A DNA stretch of 64,000 nucleotides from positions 62,001-126,000 of the forward strand of contig JAOVVO010000146.1 in the NCBI GenBank assembly GCA_028564675.1, given 5' to 3'. The stretch is from Onchocerca lupi (Eukaryota; Nematoda; Chromadorea; Rhabditida; Onchocercidae). Shown piece by piece: positions 50,421 through 63,400 of the stretch (within the stretch, counting starts at the first letter, position 1; each line of letters starts with the position of its first letter). The translations under genes and the position numbers were made by a program. The notes below the pieces were generated by a model. It saw nothing but the letters and a program-made list of their open reading frames with translations, searched no databases and was not told the DNA's origin.

Positions 50421-52762
50421 CTTATTATACAAAAGTATTTTTTATCACTTTAACATAATAATCAAAAATAATGCTGTACTAATAAAAAATATTTTGTATT
50501 TTTAGATAAAAAATTATTTTTTCAACAGCTATCTATTATTTTCTTTTTTGGAATCTGTAATCGCTAGATACTTGAAAATTGGTTTGAAATTATTATACAT
50601 ATAATAAAAAGAAAGAATAAAAATGGCATCGAAAGGAATGATAAGTGGAGAACTATAGATTTAAATATTTTTCTATATTTCAAGAATTCTATTAAGCAAA
50701 ACGAAAACAAAAAAATTGTGATCTTGAAAGAATTAGATTTATATCCTTCGAAAACTACGATTTAAGTTCTCCAGTTCAAGTGTGTAAACTGAAACATGCT
50801 TAAATGACCATATATTTGCTAAATATTCCCAATAGATACATGCTTTTTTTTGGAACAAATATATACACAGAAATAAATTGAAAATTTGCAATTTCCTTAA
50901 ATAAAATAATGAGTTAAATTCACTAAAATGAAAATGTAAAAATTGAAAGCATTAAGCATTTTATTAACAGAAAAAAAAAGTACAATAAAATGAAATAAAA
51001 ATAAAAAGGAAATAATTCAGTTTTCCACATATCTCCTTGGCAAATCTATAAAAACATATTGGAAATAATGCGGAATAAAATCAACAGTTCTCTCAAATAG
51101 AATAAAAGTTAAATTTACCGAGATAAAAATATAACACTTTCAACTTGTTAAAATCATTTAAACTAGTTAATTATATGCAAATTTGTTTGCGAAATAAATT
51201 AATAAATAATTTTATACTATAATTTTGCGAGACTTATTATTTCGTTAAATATTTTTTTTTTTTTAGAAAAACGTCAATTATTTGAAAAACAACAGTTTGT
51301 TTTTCCAACAATAATGATGATATTTCTTTTTTTTTTTTTCTCTCAATATGCACCATTTACTGAAATACGAGTGCATTTCTCGAAGCGATTAATTTAACAA
51401 TAGCTTATTATATTTCAATTTGAAATACATAAACAGACGAACATCACATACATATAAATACATATATGTACTTCTGGCATAATATTTTTTTTGTTCTTCT
51501 AAATTTGCATAAATATTAAAATTTGTTCAAATTATGATAATAGTAAAATTCAACTGATGAAAGACTGATGAAGAGACCATCTAATTGAGCAGAAAACGAC
51601 TGTTGTGGACAAAAAAAGAAAAAAATAAGTTAGAATAATGGCCAATTATTATATGAAATATTGCAGCAACTATTCCCGGATGCAATTGAAAAAGCGCATA
51701 AATTGGATGAAAAACTATTCCTTTTTTATTGATTTCAGGTTTTTCTTTCTCTTAATAGACTATAAGTATCAACAAGAAAAAGCATTTTTGATTGATCCGA
51801 TAAATGGATTGAGAATTATAGTATTATGAATTGAAATATTGCAATATATGAAAATGAAGTAAAAAAAAAGCCTTAAACAATCAGTAATGCCATTTATATT
51901 ATTGTGAGAATTGAATTAATTTTGAAATGTGATAAATTTGTTTTGGCTAAAAATTTCTTTGCTCTAATAAAATTGTATTCATTTCACGATCAGCTAAAAT
52001 GCTATATTAATCTTTGCTATCTTTAGTTTCAATGTAATTTTGTTTCAAACTTTGGATTTTACAAAAATTTTAAAGTTTTAATAAAATGAAATATTTGAAA
52101 TATTGTTAATTTAAAAATTGATAGTTGTCTGCATTCAAAAAAAATAAATATGAATATATTTTATATCATTTTAATGCAACTTTCTTCTGCAATGCTTTTT
52201 TTTACCAATAATTCATTCACTGCTATTTATTGTATCAATTATTTTGATTTAAGAAAATAATAATTTGATTTAAAGATAATTAAAAAATAATCAGCGAAAT
52301 TGGCCATTAGTCGAGAAATTTAAAAAAAAAAGAAGAACAATTAGCAACTTTAGCAATGTATTTAGCCGAGATTAGTCGCTAACGAATGCATTATATAGTA
52401 ATGATAAAAAAAAAAAAATGCTTGCAAATAATGATAAAAGCTGTTGAAGATGAGGAAAGTGATAAGACTGGTTATCGGAAGTTGACATCGGCCACCTGAG
52501 AGCAATAATCGGCACTGATTCGATTTACAATTGCAGATAAAGCAGCTGCAGAAATTTGTTTGTTAGCCAGATTTGACATTTAAAACAAGCTGCGAAAGTG
52601 AAAACTTATAAGTGATTTGATTCATTTGCTTGTGATAATTGGAAAAATTACCATTGCGTCATATCATCTTTTCTTACTTCAGCGCAACGAACAATCTCTT
52701 CCAAATCAAACACTATAACATGAAGAAATATAAATCGTATGCGACAGCTGATAATGACCATT

Positions 52763-53005
52763 CTAATGGCTGAAGAGAAACAAAATTATGAAAGCACTTC
52801 CGAAATTTGAATTTGCACCCAAAAAAGGAAGGTCATCGTGATTAATTGATAATCTGCTGTCGGAATCAGCTTTCTGCATCTTAGCGCTAAGAAACGGCAA
52901 TGTCTTCAGTCGATTTTGATTAATAGAAAGTTTCCTTTTCAATTCTGCAACAATATCCATCATAGAATCAACCATTGCTTCAGAAATGAAATGAATTTTC
53001 ACCAC
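52763..53005 (-). other. Exon-like block, minus strand, 80 codons to a stop
   Basis: Begins after AGGACAG and reads VVKIHFISEAMVDSMMDIV, then AELKRKLSINQNRLKTLPF, LSAKMQKADSDSRLSI, NHDDLPFLGANSNF, to TAG. Composition is clearly less A/T-biased than the flanks and the frame lacks homopolymer bias except at its very end. I recognise no domain and find no joining exon. A second island at about 52440-52580 has open frames on both strands, including a minus-strand ATG after a CGCAG acceptor (MSNLANKQISAAALSAIVN). Confidence 0.35.
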
Positions 53006-54471
53006 CTGTCCTAATAAGCAGTAAAATATGCAAAAATATAATCATTCATTGAATTCCAAAGCATTTCTAATATTATACGGATATCTAAGCTTATTTTTTC
53101 ATTAGTAAAATTATGATTTTCTTTTTTTTCTTTTTTCTACCATTGCTTCATGTTTGATTAATGGTAATCTGCTTACGTGTAGTTATGACAATTTAAAATT
53201 CATAATCCAACATCGTATTACTTTTATTCCAATCTTATATAGATATATTTAGCATAATAATGATTATATTTATGAAAAAAAATGAAATAATTCTCAGAAT
53301 GATGAATTAAGTGAAAAAAAGTAATTAATCGTAATGAATAGCTTTTCAATCTATTTGAGAAAAAAATTCTGTTGAAATTTGGTGATTTTTTGGAGAATGA
53401 AAAATGATTCATGCAGGAACAAAAAAAAAATTTATCGGAAAATATTTCCTTTTAGATTCCCAAAGGTTCTAATTTATTGAAGCTTTTTGCTCTTTTTACT
53501 CCGTTTATTGACTGACGTCAATCTAACATTATGCATCACTTTTCATCAGTCATTCTCGATCACTTAAAAAGGTCTTTTTTTCCTTCAAATTTCTTTCTTT
53601 TAGCGACATATGGTCCAAAGACTCTTTTTTTTCAACTTAACAAAGTCTTAATAAAAAGTTGTTATTTCTTATGAAATTTTAATTCTGTTATACTGTTCAA
53701 TAGAAGCCACACAGAGGAAATATTTCAGGAGCGGAATATAATTTAATCTGAGAAACTTTAATGACAAGTTTTTTTCAATTTAAACATCTGCTTCCTTTTT
53801 TTTTTCCCTTCCTCTCCATCATTATAAAAGAATCTCATTGTTATGTGAAATAAAGTTTGATTAAAACTTCAAAAAATGGTAATTTTTTTTCTTCGTTAAC
53901 AGCACCAATTATCATCAAATTCAACATCGCTTGATGCTAAATTTATTCAAATTCAAATTGTTGCAACACTTTTCTTTTTTTCTTTTCCTTTTTTTTTTTT
54001 TTTTTTAGTGAAAAAAAAGAAAAAAAAGCATCCGACGCATGTTACTTACTTCGATTACAAAAATAAAAGCTAATTTACTATTGCAGCAGTCTTGTATTTT
54101 TCTTCATTTCTTTCCACAGGATTTTTTTTCCATTTCAATATTTATTCTTACCAATTTCTCATTCAATTCAAAAAAAATAACGATAAACGAACCAGTATGT
54201 TTTCATATTAGAGAAAGAGAGAAAAAAAAGGCTTATTTTTATTACTTATTTTATTAGCACAGAAAAATTTGTTTCAGATAATTAAACAATGTAAAAATTT
54301 GTTCAAAAAGAAGAATTAGCGATTCATTTCATTATTCTTCAATTTATTAATGATTTATTTCATCTAATAAATAAAACAAATTGTTGCAAAAGTTGTATTT
54401 CTTTAAATTTTTAATTCTTCGTTGCTTTTCAGTAGAAGATTAATACGCTAGCATTTGCGGTATCATCGCAG

Positions 54472-54525
54472 ATTTCAACAAACTTTGGCAGGAGATATGC
54501 AACAATCTTCGAAGCAGTCATCAAG
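54472..54525 (+). other. 54-nt exon-like segment
   Basis: A good acceptor (CATCGCAG) and donor (CAAG|GTGAGA) bound 54 nt that are open in all three frames; one frame starts MQQSSKQSS. It could be a first or untranslated exon. No partner exon was found. Confidence 0.25.
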
Positions 54526-57500
54526 GTGAGAACAATTGATCATCCAGGTAGTGGATATTTTTGGGGAAAATCCTAAAATTTTATTAAGATATGCAATGAA
54601 TTTGTATCATCAGAAATTTGAATCAGATTTTAAAAGATTTCTTATTAAAAATTTTCAATTAAAAGAGAAGAAAAATGTAATAATAGCAAATTTCATTTTA
54701 TAAATCTGGAACAAAAATGCAATTTTTCTTTTATGAAAATTGAAGAAACTTGAAAATTCAGAAAATTTAAACAAATAAATTAATTATAAATTAGACAAAT
54801 TTTACCAGATAGATAAATCTATCTTAAATTCGGATAAATTTAAGGAAAATTTATGTTTTAAGGATAATTTGGTTGTTCCTATTAAAATCTAAGGAGTCAT
54901 TTTAAATTTAAAAACAAGGATGAATCAACTTGAAATCAAAATAGCTTCAGAATATGATTGTACTTTAATAATATAAATTTAATCATAGGTCACCTTTTTT
55001 TTTTATATTACAATAAGTCATTAAGCTTGCTTTAATTCAACAAGAAATTAACTGAATTTCATCAATTTACAACAATTGTCTGATTTGGATTTGGTAGTTA
55101 TCCAGATAAATTGGCATCGTTCCCAGTTTAATATCTTATGGGAATGTGCACTATATATTTGTCTACAGGTTTAAAATAGGCTCTGCAATTTGATCCAGAT
55201 ATTTTTATACTGATGGGAAAATACCATCAACTTTCCATTTTTATATATGATTACAAAGAACATAAAATCATTTTTCTAAATTTCTACCTGGTATTTACAT
55301 TCAATTATCCACAACTTTCTTAGTCCTATTTCCTTCCGGTATTATCATTCAATTCTGCTTAATTTTATCACCTTTTTTTTCCGTATTGAAATGTATTGTT
55401 CCTAATGGTCGATTAGGAAAATCTGTCAAGTAATAAATTATACCAATAATCTTATGTATTATGCCATCACATATAGCATTCTTTTATTAATTAATGTTCA
55501 AAATTTAAGTTTTTCTTCCCAGAATCATTTCAGATTCATAAATTGCATATTAAATTTTGAAAATGACCTACTTAAAACGAAATATTTAAATTTCTGCCCA
55601 CGATACTATTTGGTAATAATAAAAAGACTTGTATGTAGTTAAAATTGGAAATGCATATACATTTTGTCATTTCAGTTAATTCAATATAAATATCAGTATC
55701 TGCAATTAATTTAGCACCTTGCAAAGAGACACTGTAGGCATATTTATTTATCAGAGTTCAAATTTTCTTTCATAGTCAATTAGATCTAGAAATTGAGAGA
55801 CAGTTTCCATGCCAATTTATTATTATTATTTCTTCTTCATTAATTTTCGTGCTAATTCTTCTCTACTTAGTTCAATCGTTATGTGGAAAAGGTTGGATTT
55901 TTTTTGCGATTGAGAACTTAAAGCCCTTACTCATTACATAATTTCAAAAAATTCTTTCCATTAAATTAGGTAAAGATATATTTCACTATTTGTTATCATG
56001 GGAATTTTTGGATGAAGATTAGGACTAGATATATTCTCGAAATATGAGATCGAGATTACCTGAAAAATAAGGATAACATCTGTTACACGCGAGGTTAGTT
56101 GTTTTTTTCCATCGAAAAGTCATCCATATTTTATTTTTACTTATAAAAAAAAATTTTCATGTAGTACTAATAGCTCTCAGAATTTGGATAACCTCATTTT
56201 GCCATATTTTAGGTTGACCTTTTTGCTTCCTGGTGTAAAAACTTGCAAGTTAAGTTATGAAAAATACGCATGTCATACAAAATTTTCGGTTTAAAAAAAA
56301 ATAATATATGGCACAAGATTCATTAGGAAATTATGATGATAATTTCAAAGCAAAGCTGATTTTCTATTTTTTATACAAAATCCCAATTCTTAATAAATCT
56401 TCTTCTGTATCTCGCCATGAAATTTAATTGATGAAAAACTATTTATGATTCAAAATTTATTTGAAATTTTAATATCCTACAAACTTTGTTTCATCTGAGT
56501 TTAGCGTTAACTGATGAGAATCTATTTTTAAAAACATTTCAGAATTATTTACCTGCTGTTTTCTCTCTTAAATTTCTCTAGACAGTTTAATATAAAAAGA
56601 AATATTTGAAATAATGCAGTACCATCAGATTGTGAGCCGGAAGAATTTAGGGTAATTAAAGAATAACATCTCAAAGGGTATTTTAGCATGATTGATTTCA
56701 AATGTAATCATGACTGCTATCAAATACATTTCAAAAATTTAAGCTCTGTTTCCATAATCTAATTTCCGAATTAATTAGAAAATGTATGAGAAATATACTA
56801 AAATTCTAATTAAATTCATAGATATTATCGGATAATGCGAAAGAAGTTTCCACGAATAAAGTATCCTTGTAATGTTGGCAAATGAAACTTTTTTTGAGTC
56901 TCGGAAGAATATAAAATGAAACTGATGCTTCAGTCGAAATATAGTTAGATTTTCTTGATTATTATTAGCCATTGCATATGACCGGTTATACTTTAGTAAT
57001 TTAGTATTTCAGTACCTTATACTTCAACACTGTCATCCTTTTCTCGAATGCACTATCGAAAGAAAGCGAAACAAGTCTCACCGTGTAACAGATGATGTTT
57101 TATATGCTTATTAAAATTCTTTTTCGAAGGATTACTTTTTTATCATTTTTTCAGGATTCAATTTTAAGATTTTCTTATTGCCTAATATTTGCTGTTTCAT
57201 TGTTCACATGGCGTATTCTCGATTTCAACATTTTTCTTTTTTCGATGTTACGCTAACTTCTTTAAAAAAAAAAAAGAAAATGTGGAATTTTTTCTTGTCC
57301 ATCTAAAGAACTGATAATAATTTCGACTTATTATTTATTAATGGCTATTCACATCTGATAAGATAAAATAAGAAGCCACCATTTAAACGAAGAATTTGTA
57401 ACTATTTTATCTAAGCCATATATTCGTTACATCTTAACGATTGTAACTTTTGATAACGAAATATATCCTCTAAAAACTTTAATAATTTAAATTTTGCATG

Positions 57501-57923
57501 AAAAGTTATTTTTATACAAGATAAATTTATTACATTGGTCATATCATCAAGTAAAAGTCTCGAAATTTTATGGGAATATGAACTTCATTTCATTCGAGAA
57601 TTTCTAATGATTATAATTTGCAGCTATTTCATGAATATATTTCCACTGAGATAGAGATTTCAAAACAAAAAGTATCAACTCATGATAATCTTCCTAAATT
57701 ACGGTAGTCAAATCGATATCACGTATACATTACATACTACTGCATTATCTCACTTTCATCAGACACTAATACTTTATTACTATTATACTTTTTAAAATTT
57801 TTAGATTAATCTTGAAATTCCTTACTAAACTTTTTCTCATTAGGAACAGAAAAAAAATCCTTCCTACATTTGAAATAAGTTACAATTTACATGTGGCATT
57901 CCCAGGCTACATCATAATTGAAG

Positions 57924-57940
57924 GAGAGAGAGAGAGAGAG
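57924..57940. repeat. (GA)n microsatellite
   Basis: About eight GA units within a purine-rich tract reaching about 57985. Confidence 0.9.
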
Positions 57941-60297
57941 AAAGAGGAGGAGAAAAAGGAAGAGAGTAGAGAAAAAAGTAAAAAGATGGTCAATATGTGC
58001 TGTTCATCACAAATATTGTAATATATCAATTTTATCGGAAGTAATTTCAAAAAAATGAACATTTGGGAGGAGACATACTTGAGATTAATTTGTAAACGAG
58101 CATATATGTATTGTGTGCATATCTGAGATGTTCAGTGAAAATGGATTTGTGACAAAATAAATAATAAAATGAAACAGAAACAATAAGAATTTGAAAATTA
58201 AAAGCAAAAGCATTGAGAGAAAAAAAAAAGACAAGAATGACATGTCCAAATCAGTGACAGTTGCCAAGCGAACCAAAGAAAATAGGTGTGAACGGATTGG
58301 AATAAAGTTTCAGAAATTTAGGAATTACAACCAACTAAATTTACCAAATTTTGAATTAAAAAAAACAGGAAAAGATAAAAACAAAAAGTAATTAAAAGTT
58401 TAAATCATATACAGCGTATACAGGTATACAGAATAGAATGCATTTCCTTTCTAGCATAAAATTTTCGCGAAAGAAAGTATGGAAAAATGGAAAAAGAGAA
58501 AAAAAGAAAACAAAATGGATTAAAAGAAGTGTTCTTCTTTATAAACTATACTTGGTGAAGAAAAGGAAGGAAAAAATTAGGAAAATTACCGCAGGAAAGG
58601 AAAAATGTCAAAAAAATAAAGCAGGGAAAAACTGCAAGATGCATTGAGGTGATAACCAACATATGCAGAAATTATCTTGAAAATAAATTGATGAAAAATT
58701 AAGAAGCTAAAAAGAAAAAAGACAATATTCATCAATGAGATGGAGATGCCATCAAAAAAAAAAGAAGAGAAAATGTAAAGCCACTGTTTTGTGGTAAATT
58801 TGAAACAAGAATCAATGAAAAATTGAGTGAGTTTAAAAATAAACGAAAAATTAAATTTCAAAACCACACGTATCATCCATTTCTATTCGATAACTTCTTT
58901 TTTTTCTCTTGATATATAACTATTCCTATTTGCTCTGTAAAACTAACGGAATTTTATAGAGAAAAGATTTTTTTCTTAAATTTATTTACAATACCCTCGA
59001 TTTCCATCCACCCGATTATTCTTAATATAACGTATTTTGATAATTTAAATTTGATTGGCTAATTATCAGTAATATCCTAAACATGTTTGTCTGGTAAGAT
59101 CATGTAAATCTGAATTTATAAGAAACAAAAATAAAAAGGAAATCATAAGGAACCCATACGAATTCGTGCAGAATTGGGGGAAAAAAGTTACGCAAATTTA
59201 GAGTTGCTAATTTGAAATTGGAAGCGAAATCGGATGAGATAAAGAAGAATGTAATAACACAACCAATGATAAATTAAAAATGAAAACGAATTCTTGGCCA
59301 TTTTCATCATTTTGCTATCATTTTTCCTCTACTTTTTTCATTTCTCAAGCGCAATATAGTTTATTCTAGAATGAAAAAAACTGTTAAAAAAAAACTGAAT
59401 TCATCAAGAAATAAATCATAAACTTAAAAATTAAACAATGATAAAACTGAGCCTATTTGTTGGTGAAGAAAAAAAAGAGGAGAAACAACTGGCACAATAA
59501 ATGAGTATATATGCAGGAGAAATAAGAGATTAAAATGATCAAAAAAAAAAAACACTTTAAAAAATTGAAGATGAAGGAAAAACATTAAATGATCAATAAA
59601 TTTTACTAAAATATACAATGGAAAACAAAAAAATTAAGAAACGAGGAAAACTATGAGAAATGCTATTTGCAAGCTGAGAGTTAAAATGGGAATAAAATGA
59701 GAAAATATTATGAAAATGTCAGCATTGATGGAACAATGGGATATTGCACAAAACAAAAAAAGGAAAAAAAATGATGTTGATGGAAAGTGATTGAAATAAT
59801 TACATTTGAAAATCGACATTTAATCGAATTTCATACGATTTAAATTTCCAAAATAGAGAAAAAAAAACAAATGATAAAAAGTTACTAGATAATTTATAAC
59901 GTATTATTTGTATTGAAAATTGTGTCACATGGGCTATGCTCAAAATTATATTTACAACAAAAGCACATTTTAATAAGTCATCAATGACTACGAATCAATT
60001 ACCCAGTTATTGGATTGTCTAGAAAAACATATAAATATATATGATCCCATTTTTAATCTTTCAATTCTCTCCATTTTATAGTAATTTCTGAAAAGAGACA
60101 CAAATATGTGGGATTATTGTACTGCAGAATTCGGAAAATGAAAGATAAATTCATAATCTCATCATTATCATATTACTTAAATGTCATTCTGTAGTTTGAT
60201 GACTGATCAACAACAAAATATAGCTATTCAAGATATTTTCAGCTACAAACTTTGGCTACCTAACTTTAAAGAGCTATACACAAATCTTGCCCTATTT

Positions 60298-63200
60298 CTA
60301 AAAAGTATTGGATGGAATGAAATGCTGCTGAGCAGCTGTCTTCTTATGACCTGTTTGATTTCCAACATTACCAGCCTGATTTTCGATATCCGCGTCGAAT
60401 TGTTGTTCTTCAGCATCCATATCTTCATCCTTTGTATTATTTTCAGCAGCATCAACAATCTCACCTTTCAAATCACCATCATCAGGTTTCGGTAATTCTA
60501 ATTCACGTATGTTCAAGATTTGTGGTGTAGCTGATGCTGGTGCTGAACCTGAAAAAAAGGAAAAATAAATATAACAATAACTAAACAATTGTTAGGAAGG
60601 AAAATATTTTTGATTTCAGATTTAGATGAAGGAATTAAAACATAAGAGATGATTACCTAATAATGATTGACTCATGATCTGCTTCATTTGCTCATAGATA
60701 GGGTTACCTGATACTGCTTGAGTCATAATCTGGGTCATTTGCTGACTCAAAAGATTTTGGGCAACCACATCAGCCATAAAATTCCCACCGGGCAAACTTG
60801 GATTTGACATCGTCCCTAAAATGCTACTATGCAGTGTATGCAGCAAATAATACTTGAAACAAATTTAGAAAATTCTAAAGAAATGTCTCAAATTGTGGTT
60901 ATAATAACGAACCATAATTATAACCCGAACAAAATGTACTTGTCATATTCGAAATAGTTCCAGCAGGTAAACCAAATTCAATTTCCTTTTGTCGTTCACT
61001 GATTCTAGCCACTAATTTCATAGCCCAAGTTAGTTTCAGTTTAATCTGACCACCATGCTCTTCGAGGAGACCAGGAGCCTTCTCCATAATATAGGCACGA
61101 GCTATTGCAAGTGCCTGCGATGCGGTCAGATGTCCTCGTGGATCGGACTGCTTAATCTATAAACTTTACTTACGTGGAATAGAATAAATAATTCCAAAAC
61201 TTCACTTGAAAATTTTTAAAGAATGACAAATTTGGTTCTTAATTGCTGAAGTCGATGTAACAGTTACCTGAACCATGTAATCAACTAATTCGGCATCAAG
61301 TTCATCACCAATTAATTTCGGACGCCCTCGGCCGCGTCCTCGTAAAAAACCCGGACTACCGGTACTGTGTGCTGGATTTAGTTTTGAGTGCTGTTCCGAA
61401 GTCTGAAAGAAAGAATCATAAAACTACTTCTTAATGTACACTAACATAAGAATGCGAAAATGTTCAGAAAACTTCTAAAACAATAATTAAGATTTTATGT
61501 ATCAACAGTATTACAAAAAGAGAGAAATAAAGAAAAGTGATGACTTAACAAAGCATGATAAGCAGTACAAATAATCATTAAAAAATTAATTAAAAAATGA
61601 TCAAATTTTGGAAATCCAAACTAAACACATACTTTGGAAGTGCTATTTGCACTGGTCAATTTCACAGAACTTGGAACTGAGCCATTTTGACAGTCATCAT
61701 TCGTGCTATCCTGGTCATCACCTGAGGTTGTACCTGGGGATGCAGCATTTACCGAAGGCATTATTTGCGATGTAAGAGCAATTGCTGTAAATATTTAATT
61801 AAAAATTCTGCTTTAAATATTTTTCTAACAAGAATTTACCTGCTTTTTCTTGATATTTTAAGTGCCTAGTAAATTATGATGACAAGAAAATTAGCATTAA
61901 TATATAACTTATCTTGAGCTATCTTAGTACTAATAATGGTACTAAATAAAAAGCAGTAAAAATTTTTAAATATTTACGAGATGGCTTCAGTTTATATTCT
62001 TTTCGATGATAATAGGCAGCAACCGGCGTAGGAATACCAAATTTTCGAGCTGCTGCACTGGGGCCATGCGCTTCCGCATATTCCGCAACTGCTTTTTTTT
62101 CTTCCGGTGAACAATACTTCGATCGTCGTCCGCTGTTGTTTACGTTCTGATGAGCTAAACATAAAAGTCTTGTCATTCTCAAATCTGATTCACATAAATA
62201 ACTACTGACGTTCAAATAATTAATGGATAGGTAAAGTAAAACGATTAATATGATAACTCTCCTATGTCCGACTTATGCTTGACTGTATCCTGCAGATAAC
62301 TATCCCATCACTTCTTGAAAATAAAATGCCATAGTTTGTTACCTTTATTTGAAGGATTCCCACTCAGTGGTTTCGTAAATGAAGTTCCAGCCGTAGCAGC
62401 GGCAAGGCCAAATGCTGCGGGTAAACCCGCAGTAGCGGCAGCCGCAGCTGCCGCAACCTGAGCACCATTAAGTGGAAGTCCGGTTTGTGTGAAAATTTGT
62501 GATAGCAATGCCTCACAATCATTCATTGAAGGCACATTTGAGATTGTCTGAATATTTCCCGCTGACACTGCTCCCACTGATGATGGTGAAGTTTTGGACA
62601 CCTGTAATTATGAATCCATAATATGATGGAAATGAGAAGTTTGATGAAAATCGGAACCAGCTTAAATTACTTATCAGTGACAATCATAAACTCTATTGTT
62701 CATTTATCAACAAATATCAGAGATTGAGTTCTCAAGACAAGTTAAATTGACTAGACAGTTGATCAAATTAAAAAAAGAATCCAGTTTTTCAGATTAAGCA
62801 TTCTAATGATTTTGCTCGGGTACGGAACTAATCAGACATTTATTAGTGTGTTTTTAAAAAATATAAAACTTATGGAAGAAACCTCAGCTTTCACCGATCG
62901 TTTTTCGATAAAACCATTTTGTGCCACATTCGTCAATTTATTGTTATCAATGACTTTATTAGGTGATAATTGTATTGATGAACCATCTCTTAACAATTTG
63001 AACATTTCCACCTGAGTTTGATAGTATGGCTTGCAAATACCGCACTGGCAAGATGGCACATGAAGAGCATTCAATAAAAGTGTAACCTGAAATTAGTTGG
63101 TAATGCAAAAAATATATATATATATATATAATAAATTTCATTCAATTCTTAAATCTTTCGTCGTTTGCTTAAATTACAATCGATATAATAACTATTGTGT

Positions 63201-63400
63201 AACAATTATTTAAGAAATTAAAATAATGGAATACATAGATTACCTGATGAGAGAGATATGTCATCTGTATAGCTAAATCGCTGACTTGTTGTTTTAACAA
63301 ATCCTGGCTTTGGTTATTTTTCGTATCTTGTCCTGATCGTCCTTTAAAGCTTCGTTTTGTTGTTGTTTCTTCCTCATCCATTTGTTCATCCTCATTTCCT
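60298..63400 (-). CDS. AT-hook/helix-turn-helix DNA-binding protein with transposase-like N-terminal domains (5' end uncertain)
   Basis: Exons (minus): 63400-63244, 63086-62883, 62601-62343, 62154-61978, 61784-61633, 61402-61268, 61156-60913, 60815-60657, 60548-60298; all phases join, giving at least 572 aa from the first Met (MDEEETTTKRSFKGR). The first exon opens mid-codon upstream of that Met, so an earlier exon may lie beyond the window. In order: an acidic/basic start, a Cys cluster (PSCQCGICKPYY), an Ala-rich stretch, a helix-turn-helix (SPEEKKAVAEYAEAHGPSA then ARKFGIPTPVAAYYHRKEYK), an AT-hook (RGRGRGRPK), the segment DELDAELVDYMVQ leading to GLLEEHGGQIKLKLTWAMKL, a Gln/Met-rich part (QQMTQIMTQ), and an acidic tail (KDEDMDAEEQQFDADI). 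The HTH plus the EHGG-I-L-WA segment match the front half of DDE-type transposase-related proteins in invertebrates; no DDE domain follows. Probably a nuclear regulator. No symbol recognised. Confidence 0.85.

Larger units (their letters stand above)
44180..60297. other. 16-kb A/T-rich spacer
   Basis: No gene can be modelled with confidence. It holds tandem repeats, a decayed element and two exon-like islands, listed separately. Outside these I see only A/T-rich sequence with many homopolymer runs; Lys-rich frames at 57.8-58.7 kb come from A-rich, purine-biased sequence and not from recognisable protein. Confidence 0.6.

Noticed and set aside
50179..50505. 108-codon frame with Cys/Leu/Val repeats resembling a membrane protein
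   Set aside because: It is the translation of the GTTT minisatellite and has no Met or splice context of its own.
57812..58647. Series of Lys/Glu-rich plus-strand frames
   Set aside because: Produced by purine-rich microsatellite and A-runs; no conserved motif and several stops between them.
60181..60495. 104-codon plus-strand frame at the end of the DNA-binding protein gene
   Set aside because: Antisense of the last exon, whose minus-strand frame is phase-consistent with eight others.
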